In this document: positions 1-7,591 of the stretch, in pieces
Layout of the letters: every line of letters begins with the position of its first letter
Numbering within the stretch: position 1 is the first letter of the stretch
Assembly: GCA_021781315.1 (NCBI GenBank)
Contig: JAJXXB010000246.1
Span: 1-9,129, forward strand
Length of the DNA stretch: 9,129 nucleotides
Direction of reading: 5' to 3'
From: Actinomycetes bacterium
GTDB lineage: Bacteria; Actinomycetota; Acidimicrobiia; Acidimicrobiales; RAAP-2
Position numbers and translations under genes: made by a program
Notes under the pieces: generated by a model
Database searches by the model: none
The model's input: the letters and a program-made list of their open reading frames with translations, nothing else
Told to the model about the DNA's origin: nothing

Positions 1-1400
1 CGGTGGACCAGACGCGCGGCGTCGTCGTCGGGCGCGACGCGCGGCGCGGGTCCGAGGCCTTCAACGACGAGGTCGTCGCCGTCTTGCTCGGTGCGGGGAT
101 CCCCGTCTACGAGATGCCCGGCCCGCTACCGACCCCACTCGTCCCCTACGCCGTGCGCGCGCTGCACGCCGCGGCGGGCGTGATGATCACGGCGAGCCAC
201 AACCCGCCCCAGGACAACGGCTACAAGCTCTACGACGCGAGTGGCGCCCAGATCATCTCACCCGACGACGAGACCGTCGAACGCTTCGCCGCCGCGGCGA
301 CCACCCCGGTGCTCGGCACCCGGGCCGACCCGGGCTATCACCGAGTGCCCGACTCGGTGCTCGAGGAGTATCGTCGCCACGCGCTCGCGCGCTTCTCACC
401 GAACGCGCCGAGTGACCTCGCGATCGTCTACACCCCCCTGCACGGCGTGGGTGGCGCGACGATGACGGCGCTGCTCGCCGCCGCAGGCTACAGGAACGTG
501 CACGTGGTACCCGAGCAGTTCGAGCCCGACGCCCGCTTCCCGACGCTGCCCTTCCCCAACCCCGAGGAGCCGGGGGCGCTCGACCTCGCGATCGCGCGGG
601 CGCTCGAGCTCGACGCGGACCTGGTGCTCGCCAACGACCCCGACGCCGACCGGCTCGGCGCGGCGGTGCGCGACGGCGGGGCGTGGCGGGTGCTGCGCGG
701 CGACGAGATCGGCTGGCTGTTGGCGTCCGCGTTGTTGTCACAGGCCCGGGCGACCGACGTCGTCGCGACGACCATCGTGTCCTCGAGCATGCTCGAGATG
801 ATGGCGCGTGACGCCGGGGTCGAGTGTGTCACGACCCTCACCGGATTCAAGTGGATCGCGCGGGCGGCACCGGGGCGCACCCTCGCCTTCGGCTATGAGG
901 AGGCGCTCGGCTTCGCCGTCGACGACCGCGTCGCCGACAAGGACGGGATGACCGCGGCGCTCGCGCTCGCGAGGCTCGCGAACGATCTAGCCGGTCGCGG
1001 TGAGACGCTGCTCGACCGGCTCGACGCGCTCGAGTCGCGCTACGGCGTGCACGCCGTCGACCAGCTCGCGGTGCGCGTGGACGGCCCCGAGGGTCGTGAC
1101 CGCATCACGGCGATGGTCGCGCGACTGCGCCGCGACCCGCCGCGCGAGCTCGGTGGCGAGCCGGTGGTCGAGGTCGTGGACCTCACGACGGGTTGGCGGG
1201 GGCTCGCACCGACCGAGGGGGTCGTGCTCTACGCACCGCCGACGCGGGTGGTGGTTCGCCCCTCGGGGACCGAGGCCAAGGTGAAGGCCTACCTCGAGGT
1301 CGTCGTCGGCCCCGAGGAGCGCCCCCTCGCCGACCAACGCCGCGCGGCGCGCGAGCGACTCGACGAGGTCCGCGCGCAGCTCGCGACCTACCTGGTCTGA
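1..1400 (+). CDS. pmmB: Phosphoglucomutase/phosphopentomutase-type sugar phosphate mutase (5'-truncated by window edge)
   Basis: An alpha-D-phosphohexomutase superfamily enzyme of the PGM2/PmmB type. It moves phosphate between C1 and C5/C6 of a sugar; here the likely job is ribose- or deoxyribose-1-phosphate to 5-phosphate, downstream of nucleoside phosphorolysis. Counting from the GTG at 3, all four active-site loops are visible: the phosphoserine loop TASHNPP (Ser65), the Mg-binding loop DPDADR (212-217), the sugar-recognition loop GYEEALGF (297-304), and the phosphate-binding RPSGTE (419-424) near the C-terminus. The GTG at 3 is probably not the true start: family members have a further N-terminal stretch of very roughly 80-100 residues including a TAGLRG-type loop, and the frame is open to the left edge. 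Its 3' end overlaps the convergent cyclic di-GMP gene by 13 nt. Pentose specificity is inferred from context; phosphomannomutase or phosphoglucomutase activity is possible. Confidence 0.88.
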   Translation, partial: VDQTRGVVVGRDARRGSEAFNDEVVAVLLGAGIPVYEMPGPLPTPLVPYAVRALHAAAGVMITASHNPPQDNGYKLYDASGAQIISPDDETVERFAAAATTPVLGTRADPGYHRVPDSVLEEYRRHALARFSPNAPSDLAIVYTPLHGVGGATMTALLAAAGYRNVHVVPEQFEPDARFPTLPFPNPEEPGALDLAIARALELDADLVLANDPDADRLGAAVRDGGAWRVLRGDEIGWLLASALLSQARATDVVATTIVSSSMLEMMARDAGVECVTTLTGFKWIARAAPGRTLAFGYEEALGFAVDDRVADKDGMTAALALARLANDLAGRGETLLDRLDALESRYGVHAVDQLAVRVDGPEGRDRITAMVARLRRDPPRELGGEPVVEVVDLTTGWRGLAPTEGVVLYAPPTRVVVRPSGTEAKVKAYLEVVVGPEERPLADQRRAARERLDEVRAQLATYLV

Positions 1401-3667
1401 CTGAACTGCGCCCCGGGGACGTAGTGGTGACTTGGTTCGTCGCGCGCCGTGGCGAGGGTGGTCTCGCGCGAAGCCCAACGCGGGCTCGCGCACGCGGCCA
1501 GCAACGTGGCGACCTCGTCTCTCGAGAGCGCCGGGGCGAAGAGGTAGCCCTGGCCGATCTGACAGCCGAGTCCGCGCAGGTATGTGAGTTGGGTCTCGGT
1601 CTCGATGCCCTCGGCGAGCACGGTGAGCTGCAGCCGTCGTCCGAGCGAGATCATCGCATCGAGCAGCGCACGGCTCGCCACGTCGTCATCGGCCGCGACG
1701 ATGAAGGAGCGATCGATTTTGATGATGTGGGGGTGCAGTCGCGTGATGTGCGAGAGCGAGGAGTAGCCCGTGCCGAAGTCGTCCAGGGCCAGGCGCACGC
1801 CGCGATCCTCGAAGTGCGCGAGGACTGCGGCGACCTGCGCGGTGTCCGCGAGCGCGGCCCGCTCGGTGATCTCGAGGACGAGCCGCTGCGGGTCGAGGCC
1901 ACTCGCGGCCAGGGCCTCGTCGACCAGCGCGAGCAGGTTGGGATCGCGGAACTGGTTGCTCGAGAGGTTCACGGACACGTAGGGGGCGCGTCCGTGGCCG
2001 ACGACCCACGAGGCGGCCGTCGCCGTCGCCTCGCGCAGCGCGAACTCGCCGAGGTCGACGATGAGGTCGGTCTGTTCCGCGAGGGGGATGAAGGTGTCGG
2101 GCGCGACTGGGCCCCTGGTCGGGTGCTGCCAACGCATGAGGGCCTCGAAGCCGACGACCTCGTCGGTGACGAGGTCGATGAGCGGCTGGTACCTCATACG
2201 CAGCTGGTCGGTGCCGAGCGCCGTGCGAAGGTCGCGGAGCAGTTCGTAGCGGCTCGAGGCCTGGTCGTACATGTCGCTCGTGAAGCGCACGACGATGCCC
2301 TTGCCTCGACGCTTGGCCTCGTAGAGGGCGGTGTCGACGTTGCGGAGCAGCTCCTCGTTCTCCATCGTGTCGTCATCGACGATGACGACCCCGACGCTCA
2401 CGCGTTGCTCGAGGGTGGTGTTGGCGACTGAGAACGGTTCGTGCACGGCGCTGAGCAGGCGGGTCGCGACCTCCTCGTAGGAACCGGTGATCCCCTGAGC
2501 CAGGTAGAGGAACTCGTCGCCGCCGAATCGGCACAGCGTGTCGCTCGCGCGAGTGACCCGTTCCATCCGTCGCGCGAACTGGACGAGCAGCTCATCACCG
2601 ACGTGGTGACCGAAGGTGTCGTTGACGCCCTTGAAGTCGTCGAGGTCGAGCAGGAAGACAGCGACGGCGCCGCCGTCGCGCGCGATGAGCGCCCGGGCTC
2701 GCGAGAGTCGGTCTTCGAAGAGGGTCCGGTTCGCGAGTCCGGTCAGGGGGTCGTAGAGCGCCTGGTGCTCGAGCTCGGCGAGCAACGCACGCTCGTCGGT
2801 CGCGTCGCGCACCGAGACGACGAAGGTCTCGGGCTCGCCGTGCTCGTCGGTGAGACACGCCGCGGACACCTCGCCGAAGATCACGCGGCCGTCTCGGTGG
2901 AGGAACCTCGTGGTGTAGTGAACGGTCGAGACGCTGCCCGAGATGAGTCGTCGGCGGTGTTCCTCGGCGGCCGCGACGTCGTCGTCGAGCCGGAACCCAT
3001 TGGGCGAGCGACCGAGCAACTCGTCCTCGCTGCGCCCGATCATCTGACAGAAGGCCCGATTCACGTCGACGATGTGGCCGTATCGATCGAGGAGGTACAT
3101 CCCTGAGGTGTTGTTCGCGAAGGCGTCGTGGAAGAGCGCGTCGCGTCTGGCGAGCGCCCGTTGGGCCTCGGCATCGATGCGCAGCGCGCGAAGCTCGCTC
3201 TCGAGCTTGGTGCGTTCGGCTCGACGCAGCAGCTCGCGCTGGCGCCGTTCGACCTCGTAGTGGTGACCGACCTGGATCGCCACGACGACGGTGGTGGTGA
3301 GTACGGCCCACTCCTGCCAGATCTCCGAGGCCGGGTGATCCATGAGCAGCTGCATGGGAATGGTGAGGGCGATGCCCGTCAAGGAAGCGCCAAGCGAGCC
3401 GACGAGCCCGAACGCCGCGCCACCGTAGACGATGGGGATGAAGAGCAGGAGGTCGAGGGTGGAGTCAGCCACGGGTATGACGTGGTGGATCGGTGAGTAG
3501 ACAGTGGCCAGGTGGATGATGAAGAGACCGACGACCATCGCCTGGACCGTCCAGAACCGCCGTTGGGCGAGTGGCGGGCGTGTGAGGTTGACGACGAGGT
3601 CGTGCACCGTCGGGCGCGGGTCGACGTCGGGTTCGGGCGTCGTGCGTTCGGGGATGGACGGGCTCAC
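1388..3667 (-). CDS. Membrane-bound PAS-GGDEF-EAL cyclic di-GMP synthase/phosphodiesterase
   Basis: A 759-residue bifunctional-type cyclic di-GMP protein. In order: about four hydrophobic segments (roughly 38-56, 70-105 as a pair, 119-137), a charged helical linker (about 138-176), a PAS domain (about 177-294), GGDEF (302-464) and EAL (479-724). The GGDEF signature is intact (RFGGDEF, GGDEF at 382-386) and is preceded by exactly five residues after an RxxD inhibitory site (RASD, 373-376). The EAL half keeps the residues expected of an active phosphodiesterase: EAL (508-510), Asn567 in SVNLS, LEITE (598-602), DDFGTG (629-634), Lys650 in IIKID, and EGIET (686-690). Both activities therefore look possible; which dominates cannot be read from sequence. 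The start chosen is GTG at 3665-3667, because AAGGGG lies 4 nt upstream; the open frame continues to 3760, but that part reads as non-coding. Substrates are GTP and cyclic di-GMP; the ligand of the membrane/PAS part is unknown. Confidence 0.93.
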   Translation of the reverse strand: MSPSIPERTTPEPDVDPRPTVHDLVVNLTRPPLAQRRFWTVQAMVVGLFIIHLATVYSPIHHVIPVADSTLDLLLFIPIVYGGAAFGLVGSLGASLTGIALTIPMQLLMDHPASEIWQEWAVLTTTVVVAIQVGHHYEVERRQRELLRRAERTKLESELRALRIDAEAQRALARRDALFHDAFANNTSGMYLLDRYGHIVDVNRAFCQMIGRSEDELLGRSPNGFRLDDDVAAAEEHRRRLISGSVSTVHYTTRFLHRDGRVIFGEVSAACLTDEHGEPETFVVSVRDATDERALLAELEHQALYDPLTGLANRTLFEDRLSRARALIARDGGAVAVFLLDLDDFKGVNDTFGHHVGDELLVQFARRMERVTRASDTLCRFGGDEFLYLAQGITGSYEEVATRLLSAVHEPFSVANTTLEQRVSVGVVIVDDDTMENEELLRNVDTALYEAKRRGKGIVVRFTSDMYDQASSRYELLRDLRTALGTDQLRMRYQPLIDLVTDEVVGFEALMRWQHPTRGPVAPDTFIPLAEQTDLIVDLGEFALREATATAASWVVGHGRAPYVSVNLSSNQFRDPNLLALVDEALAASGLDPQRLVLEITERAALADTAQVAAVLAHFEDRGVRLALDDFGTGYSSLSHITRLHPHIIKIDRSFIVAADDDVASRALLDAMISLGRRLQLTVLAEGIETETQLTYLRGLGCQIGQGYLFAPALSRDEVATLLAACASPRWASRETTLATARDEPSHHYVPGAQFSQTR

Positions 3668-3671
3668 GTGA

Positions 3672-3677
3672 CCCCTT
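3672..3677 (-). promoter_or_regulatory. Shine-Dalgarno site that sets the start of the GGDEF-EAL gene
   Basis: On the minus strand AAGGGG is followed by TCAC and then GTG at 3667. It is the only clear Shine-Dalgarno sequence I find before a start codon in this window, and it supports GTG at 3667 over the ATG at 3760. Confidence 0.6.
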
Positions 3678-3762
3678 CTGTTACTACCCCCGGCGACGTC
3701 TCGTAGCGTAGGACCGATCTGAGTGTGGCGCGAGGAGCACCTCAGGGACCTTGGACCCAAGT

Positions 3763-3777
3763 CGCGATCGGATCGCG
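3763..3777. repeat. 15-bp near-perfect palindrome, possible operator
   Basis: CGCGATC-G-GATCGCG forms two 7-bp arms around one central base, about 95 bp upstream of the GGDEF-EAL start. As DNA it has the shape of a dimeric regulator site; as RNA it would form a 5-bp stem with a 5-nt loop. CG-rich palindromes arise easily in such genomes, so function is uncertain. Confidence 0.3.
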
Positions 3778-3810
3778 TAGTTCCACAGCCCCATTCCCCG
3801 AGGAACTACG
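3776..3810. repeat. Perfect 9-bp inverted repeat with 17-nt loop
   Basis: CGTAGTTCC at 3776-3784 is the exact reverse complement of GGAACTACG at 3802-3810. It lies 22 bp after the add stop codon (minus strand). The inner arm, extended to 3786, also matches GTGGAAC at 3821-3827, giving a competing 7-bp stem. It may be a 3'-end structure for add, a switch element, or a dyad binding site. Confidence 0.6.
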
Positions 3811-3832
3811 GCTACGGTCCGTGGAACGGCGA

Positions 3833-4927
3833 CTACGGGGCGGCGCGGAGCGCGGCGTAGCCGGGCTTGATGACGGTGTTGATGAGCGACAGGCGCTGGT
3901 CGAAGGGGTAGAAGGTGCTCTTCGCGGCGTTGAGCGTCAACCACTCCACGTCATCGAGGGTCCAGCCGAAGGCGTCCGCGCAGGCGGCGAACTCACTCGA
4001 GAGCGTGATCCCGCTCATGAGGCGGTTGTCGGTGTTGAGGGTCACGCGGAACCGAAGCCGGCGCAGCAGCTCGATGGGGTGGGCCGCGATCGAGGCCGCG
4101 GCGCCGGTGTGGACGTTGGAGGTGGGACAGACCTCGAGGGGGATCCGACGGTCGCGCACGTAGTTGGCGAGACGACCCAGGCGGTACTCGCCGTCGACAT
4201 TGGTGAGGTCGTCCACGATCCGCACGCCGTGGCCGAGCCGCTCGGCGTCACAGAACTGCACGGCCTCCCAGATCGAGGGGAGTCCGAAGGCCTCGCCGGC
4301 GTGGATCGTCATGTGGAAGTTCTCGCGCTGAACGAGGTGGAAGGCGCTGAGGTGCTTGGTCGGGGGGAAGCCGTCCTCGGGTCCGGCGATGTCAAAGCCG
4401 CACACGCCCTGGTCGCGGTGGGAAACGGCGAGTTCGGCGATGGTCTCGCTCAGGGCGGCCTGGCGCATGGCCGAGAGGATCGCGCGCACCACGATGGTGC
4501 GTCCCTCGCGGCGCGCGTCGGCGCTGCCGCGCGAAAAGCCGGCGAGCACCGCGATGACGACCTGATCGAGGGTGAGGCCGCGTTCGGTGTGCAGCTCGGG
4601 GGCGAAGCGGACCTCGGCGTAGACGACGCCGTCGCGCGCGAGGTCGAGGGCGCACTCGGCGGCGACGCGCTCGAGGTGCTCGCGGGTCTGCATCACCGCG
4701 GTCGTGTGGGCGAAGCCCTCGAGGTAGCGCACGAGGTCACTGCCCGGCGCGTCGGCGATGAACCACTTCGCGAGCACCTGCGGGTCCGACGTCGGCAGAC
4801 CGGTGTAGCCCACCTCGCGGGCGATCTCCAGCACGGTCGCGGGTCGTAGCCCCCCGTCGAGGTGGTCGTGCAGCAGGACCTTGGGGGCGCGGGCGATGAG
4901 GTCAGGCGTCAACGTCGGGCCAGGCAT
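3833..4927 (-). CDS. add: Adenosine deaminase
   Basis: Converts adenosine and deoxyadenosine to inosine and deoxyinosine in the cytosol; a zinc-dependent TIM-barrel amidohydrolase. The 364-residue length is normal. Visible active-site elements: HDHLDGGLR with zinc ligands His20 and His22; HAGEAFG with zinc ligand His209 and catalytic Glu212; GHGVRI with His233; and [10 protein letters not shown] with zinc ligand Asp300. The residue after Asp300 is Asn rather than the Asp of mammalian enzymes, which I recall as normal for actinobacterial Add. The start is ATG at 4925-4927, which gives the expected N-terminus about 20 residues before the first His pair; no clear Shine-Dalgarno site precedes it. 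It lies 27 bp downstream of deoA and is the last salvage gene of the cdd-deoA-add operon. Confidence 0.95.
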   Translation of the reverse strand: MPGPTLTPDLIARAPKVLLHDHLDGGLRPATVLEIAREVGYTGLPTSDPQVLAKWFIADAPGSDLVRYLEGFAHTTAVMQTREHLERVAAECALDLARDGVVYAEVRFAPELHTERGLTLDQVVIAVLAGFSRGSADARREGRTIVVRAILSAMRQAALSETIAELAVSHRDQGVCGFDIAGPEDGFPPTKHLSAFHLVQRENFHMTIHAGEAFGLPSIWEAVQFCDAERLGHGVRIVDDLTNVDGEYRLGRLANYVRDRRIPLEVCPTSNVHTGAAASIAAHPIELLRRLRFRVTLNTDNRLMSGITLSSEFAACADAFGWTLDDVEWLTLNAAKSTFYPFDQRLSLINTVIKPGYAALRAAP

Positions 4928-4954
4928 GGAGTCAGGCTACTCGCGCCGGTCTGG

Positions 4955-6222
<1,268 letters not shown>

Positions 6223-6226
<4 letters not shown>

Positions 6227-6636
6227 GAGCGCGTGGCGAGGTCGTCGGGTCCGAAGGCGTCTGGCAGCAGTGTCGCGAGTGCGCGCGCGGGCCGCGAGGG
6301 CCCGTCGTCGACCAGTAGGCCGGCGCCGCCGTGCTCGAAGAGCAGCTGGCGACACCGTCCACAGGGCGAGAGCGGCGCGCCGTCCCCGGCCACGATCGCG
6401 ACGGCTACGAGCGTGCCGCCGCCCACGCGCGCGAGGTCGCTCACGAGCGAGCACTCCGCGCACAGGGTGAGCCCGTAGCTGGCGTTCTCGACGTTGGCGC
6501 CTTCGACGACGGTGCCGTCCTCGGTCAGGGCGGCGGCGCCGACCCGCACCGATGAGTACGGGGCGTAGGCGTGGGAGCTGGCGGCGAGTGCGCGGGCGCG
6601 CAACGTCCCCCAGGGGATGTCACGAGGGTCAATCAC
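6223..6636 (-). CDS. cdd: Cytidine deaminase
   Basis: Deaminates cytidine and deoxycytidine to uridine and deoxyuridine. At 137 residues it belongs to the short, homotetrameric class with three Cys zinc ligands: Cys59 and proton-shuttle Glu61 in LTLCAE, then Cys92 and Cys95 in PCGRCRQ. The nucleoside-binding stretch GANVENASYG is at 46-55 and YAPYSSVRVGAA at 24-35. The start chosen is GTG at 6634-6636, which matches the N-terminal length I recall for mycobacterial Cdd; the frame is open to 6693 but those codons would run into the divergent psuG gene. There is no Shine-Dalgarno site, and a -10-like TACTGT ends 6 nt before the GTG, so the mRNA may be leaderless. It is the first gene of cdd-deoA-add, and its stop overlaps the deoA start by 4 nt. 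Confidence 0.94.
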
Positions 6637-6661
6637 GCCATCACAGTACACTGCTGCCCGT
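6637..6661. promoter_or_regulatory. Compact divergent promoter region for cdd (minus) and psuG (plus)
   Basis: Only 25 bp separate the GTG of cdd and the ATG of psuG. On the plus strand TACACT at 6647-6652 fits a -10 hexamer ending 9 nt before the psuG ATG. On the minus strand TACTGT at 6648-6643 fits one ending 6 nt before the cdd GTG. At usual -10 to +1 distances both transcripts would begin at or next to their start codons. No convincing -35 element is seen for either direction. The assignment is from sequence alone. Confidence 0.45.
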
Positions 6662-7591
6662 ATGAGACCGCCGCGCCAGTCCACGATCCGCATCGCCGAG
6701 GAGGTCGCCGACGCGATCGCTCACGCCCGACCAGTCGTCTGCCTGGAGACGACGATCGTCGTGCACGGGTTGCCCCACCCCGAGAACCTCGAGGTCGCCG
6801 CGCAGTGCGAGGCCGCGGTGCGAGCGGCCGGCGCGGTCCCGGCCACCATCGGCCTACTTGACGGCCGGGTCGTCGTCGGACTCGGACTCGACGAGCTCGA
6901 ACGACTCGCCGAGCCCGAACGCGCCAGCGCCAAGCTCTCCTCGCGCGACCTCGGACTCGCCCTCGCGCTCGGGCGCGACGGGGCCACGACCGTCGCGGGC
7001 ACCATCGCCGTCGCCAGTCGCGTCGGGATCGAGGTGATGGCGACGGGCGGTCTCGGCGGCGTGCACCGTGACGCGGCGCGCACGTTCGACGAGTCCAACG
7101 ACCTCACCACGCTGTCGCGCACGCCGGTGCTCGTCGTCGCCTCAGGCGTGAAGTCGATTCTCGATGTCGGGGCGACCCTCGAGCGACTGGACTCCCTCGG
7201 GGTCCCGGTCGTCGGGTACCGCACCGACCGGTTCCCCGGCTTCTACCGCGCCGACTCGGGCTTCGCGCTGGACTGGTCGGTCGAGTCGGCGACCGCGGCC
7301 GCGGCCGCCTTCGCCGCGCACCGCGATTACAGCCCGACCGGCTTCCTGCTCGCCAACCCCGTCGGCCCTGACGAGGAGCTCGACGGGGAGCTCCACGACG
7401 CGGCCCTCGCCAGTGCCCTCGCGCTCGTCGCGTCGACGGGCGTCACGGGTAAGGACGTCACCCCGGTGCTGCTCGGTGAGTTCGCGCGCTTCAGCGCCGG
7501 CGCGAGTGTGGCGACCAACCGCGCCCTCGTCGTCGCCAACGCCGCCCTCGCCGGTGAGGTGGCGGTGGCGTTGGCCGAAACGCGACCGTGA
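6662..7591 (+). CDS. psuG: Pseudouridine-5'-phosphate glycosidase
   Basis: Breaks the C-C glycosidic bond of pseudouridine 5'-phosphate to give uracil and ribose-5-phosphate. The 309 residues align, from memory, along the whole of E. coli YeiN/PsuG (about 312). Catalytic-type residues are present: Glu29 in CLETTIVVHG, Lys91 in AKLSSRDL, His135 in GGLGGVHR, Asp147 in TFDESNDL, Lys164 in SGVKSILD (the Schiff-base lysine in the known mechanism), and Asn286 near the C-terminus. GATTVAGT (107-114) is also typical. The start is ATG at 6662, which places RPVVCLETT at the usual distance; an in-frame ATG at 6617 would overlap cdd. No Shine-Dalgarno site precedes it. It overlaps psuK by 4 nt (GTGA) and is transcribed away from cdd. 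A Mn2+ requirement is known for the family. Confidence 0.95.
   Translation: MRPPRQSTIRIAEEVADAIAHARPVVCLETTIVVHGLPHPENLEVAAQCEAAVRAAGAVPATIGLLDGRVVVGLGLDELERLAEPERASAKLSSRDLGLALALGRDGATTVAGTIAVASRVGIEVMATGGLGGVHRDAARTFDESNDLTTLSRTPVLVVASGVKSILDVGATLERLDSLGVPVVGYRTDRFPGFYRADSGFALDWSVESATAAAAAFAAHRDYSPTGFLLANPVGPDEELDGELHDAALASALALVASTGVTGKDVTPVLLGEFARFSAGASVATNRALVVANAALAGEVAVALAETRP

Larger units (their letters stand above)
3668..3832 (-). other. Structured intergenic region between add and the GGDEF-EAL gene; possible cis-regulatory RNA
   Basis: This 165-bp gap is the only sizeable non-coding stretch. Read on the minus strand it holds, in order, arm X GTTCCAC (3827-3821), arm Y CGTAGTTCC (3810-3802), and arm Z GTGGAACTACG (3786-3776). 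Z can pair perfectly with Y (9 bp) or, through its first 7 nt, with X, but not with both. After these come a 15-nt near-palindrome (3777-3763) and a short hairpin CTTGGGTCCAAG (3761-3750). There is no U-tract, so it is not a classical intrinsic terminator. A 36-codon open frame (ATG at 3794, stop at 3684-3686) runs through it. I do not recognise a known riboswitch class. Regulation of the downstream gene is inference only. Confidence 0.35.

Noticed and set aside
1411..1418. CCCCGGGG palindrome just after the mutase stop
   Set aside because: Eight bases with no loop or U-tract, inside the GGDEF-EAL coding region; expected by chance at this GC content.
1193..2431. 412-codon plus-strand open frame opposite the GGDEF-EAL gene
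   Set aside because: It is an antisense shadow created by GC-rich third positions; composition is low-complexity Arg/Glu/Val/Gly and no motif is seen, while the opposite strand carries intact domains.
3668..3760. 31-residue N-terminal extension of the GGDEF-EAL protein to ATG 3760
   Set aside because: The extension looks non-coding, whereas GTG 3667 has AAGGGG 4 nt upstream.
3776..3827. Intrinsic terminator for add
   Set aside because: Stems exist but no run of U follows on the minus strand, and the 17-nt loop is too large for a classical terminator.
3668..3832. Cyclic di-GMP riboswitch
   Set aside because: The conserved GEMM-type elements and the typical receptor-loop pattern are not found; only generic competing stems are seen.
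3725..4849. 374-codon plus-strand open frame opposite add
   Set aside because: Antisense shadow; Gly/Val/Glu/Ala-rich with no recognisable fold, while add has all catalytic residues.
6227..6463. 79-residue N-terminal extension of deoA
   Set aside because: The extension is Arg-rich and lies entirely within cdd in another frame; GTG at 6226 gives the normal family length and the GTGA overlap.
6617..6661. 15-residue N-terminal extension of psuG to ATG 6617
   Set aside because: It would overlap the start of cdd and the promoter, and family alignment begins at about ATG 6662.
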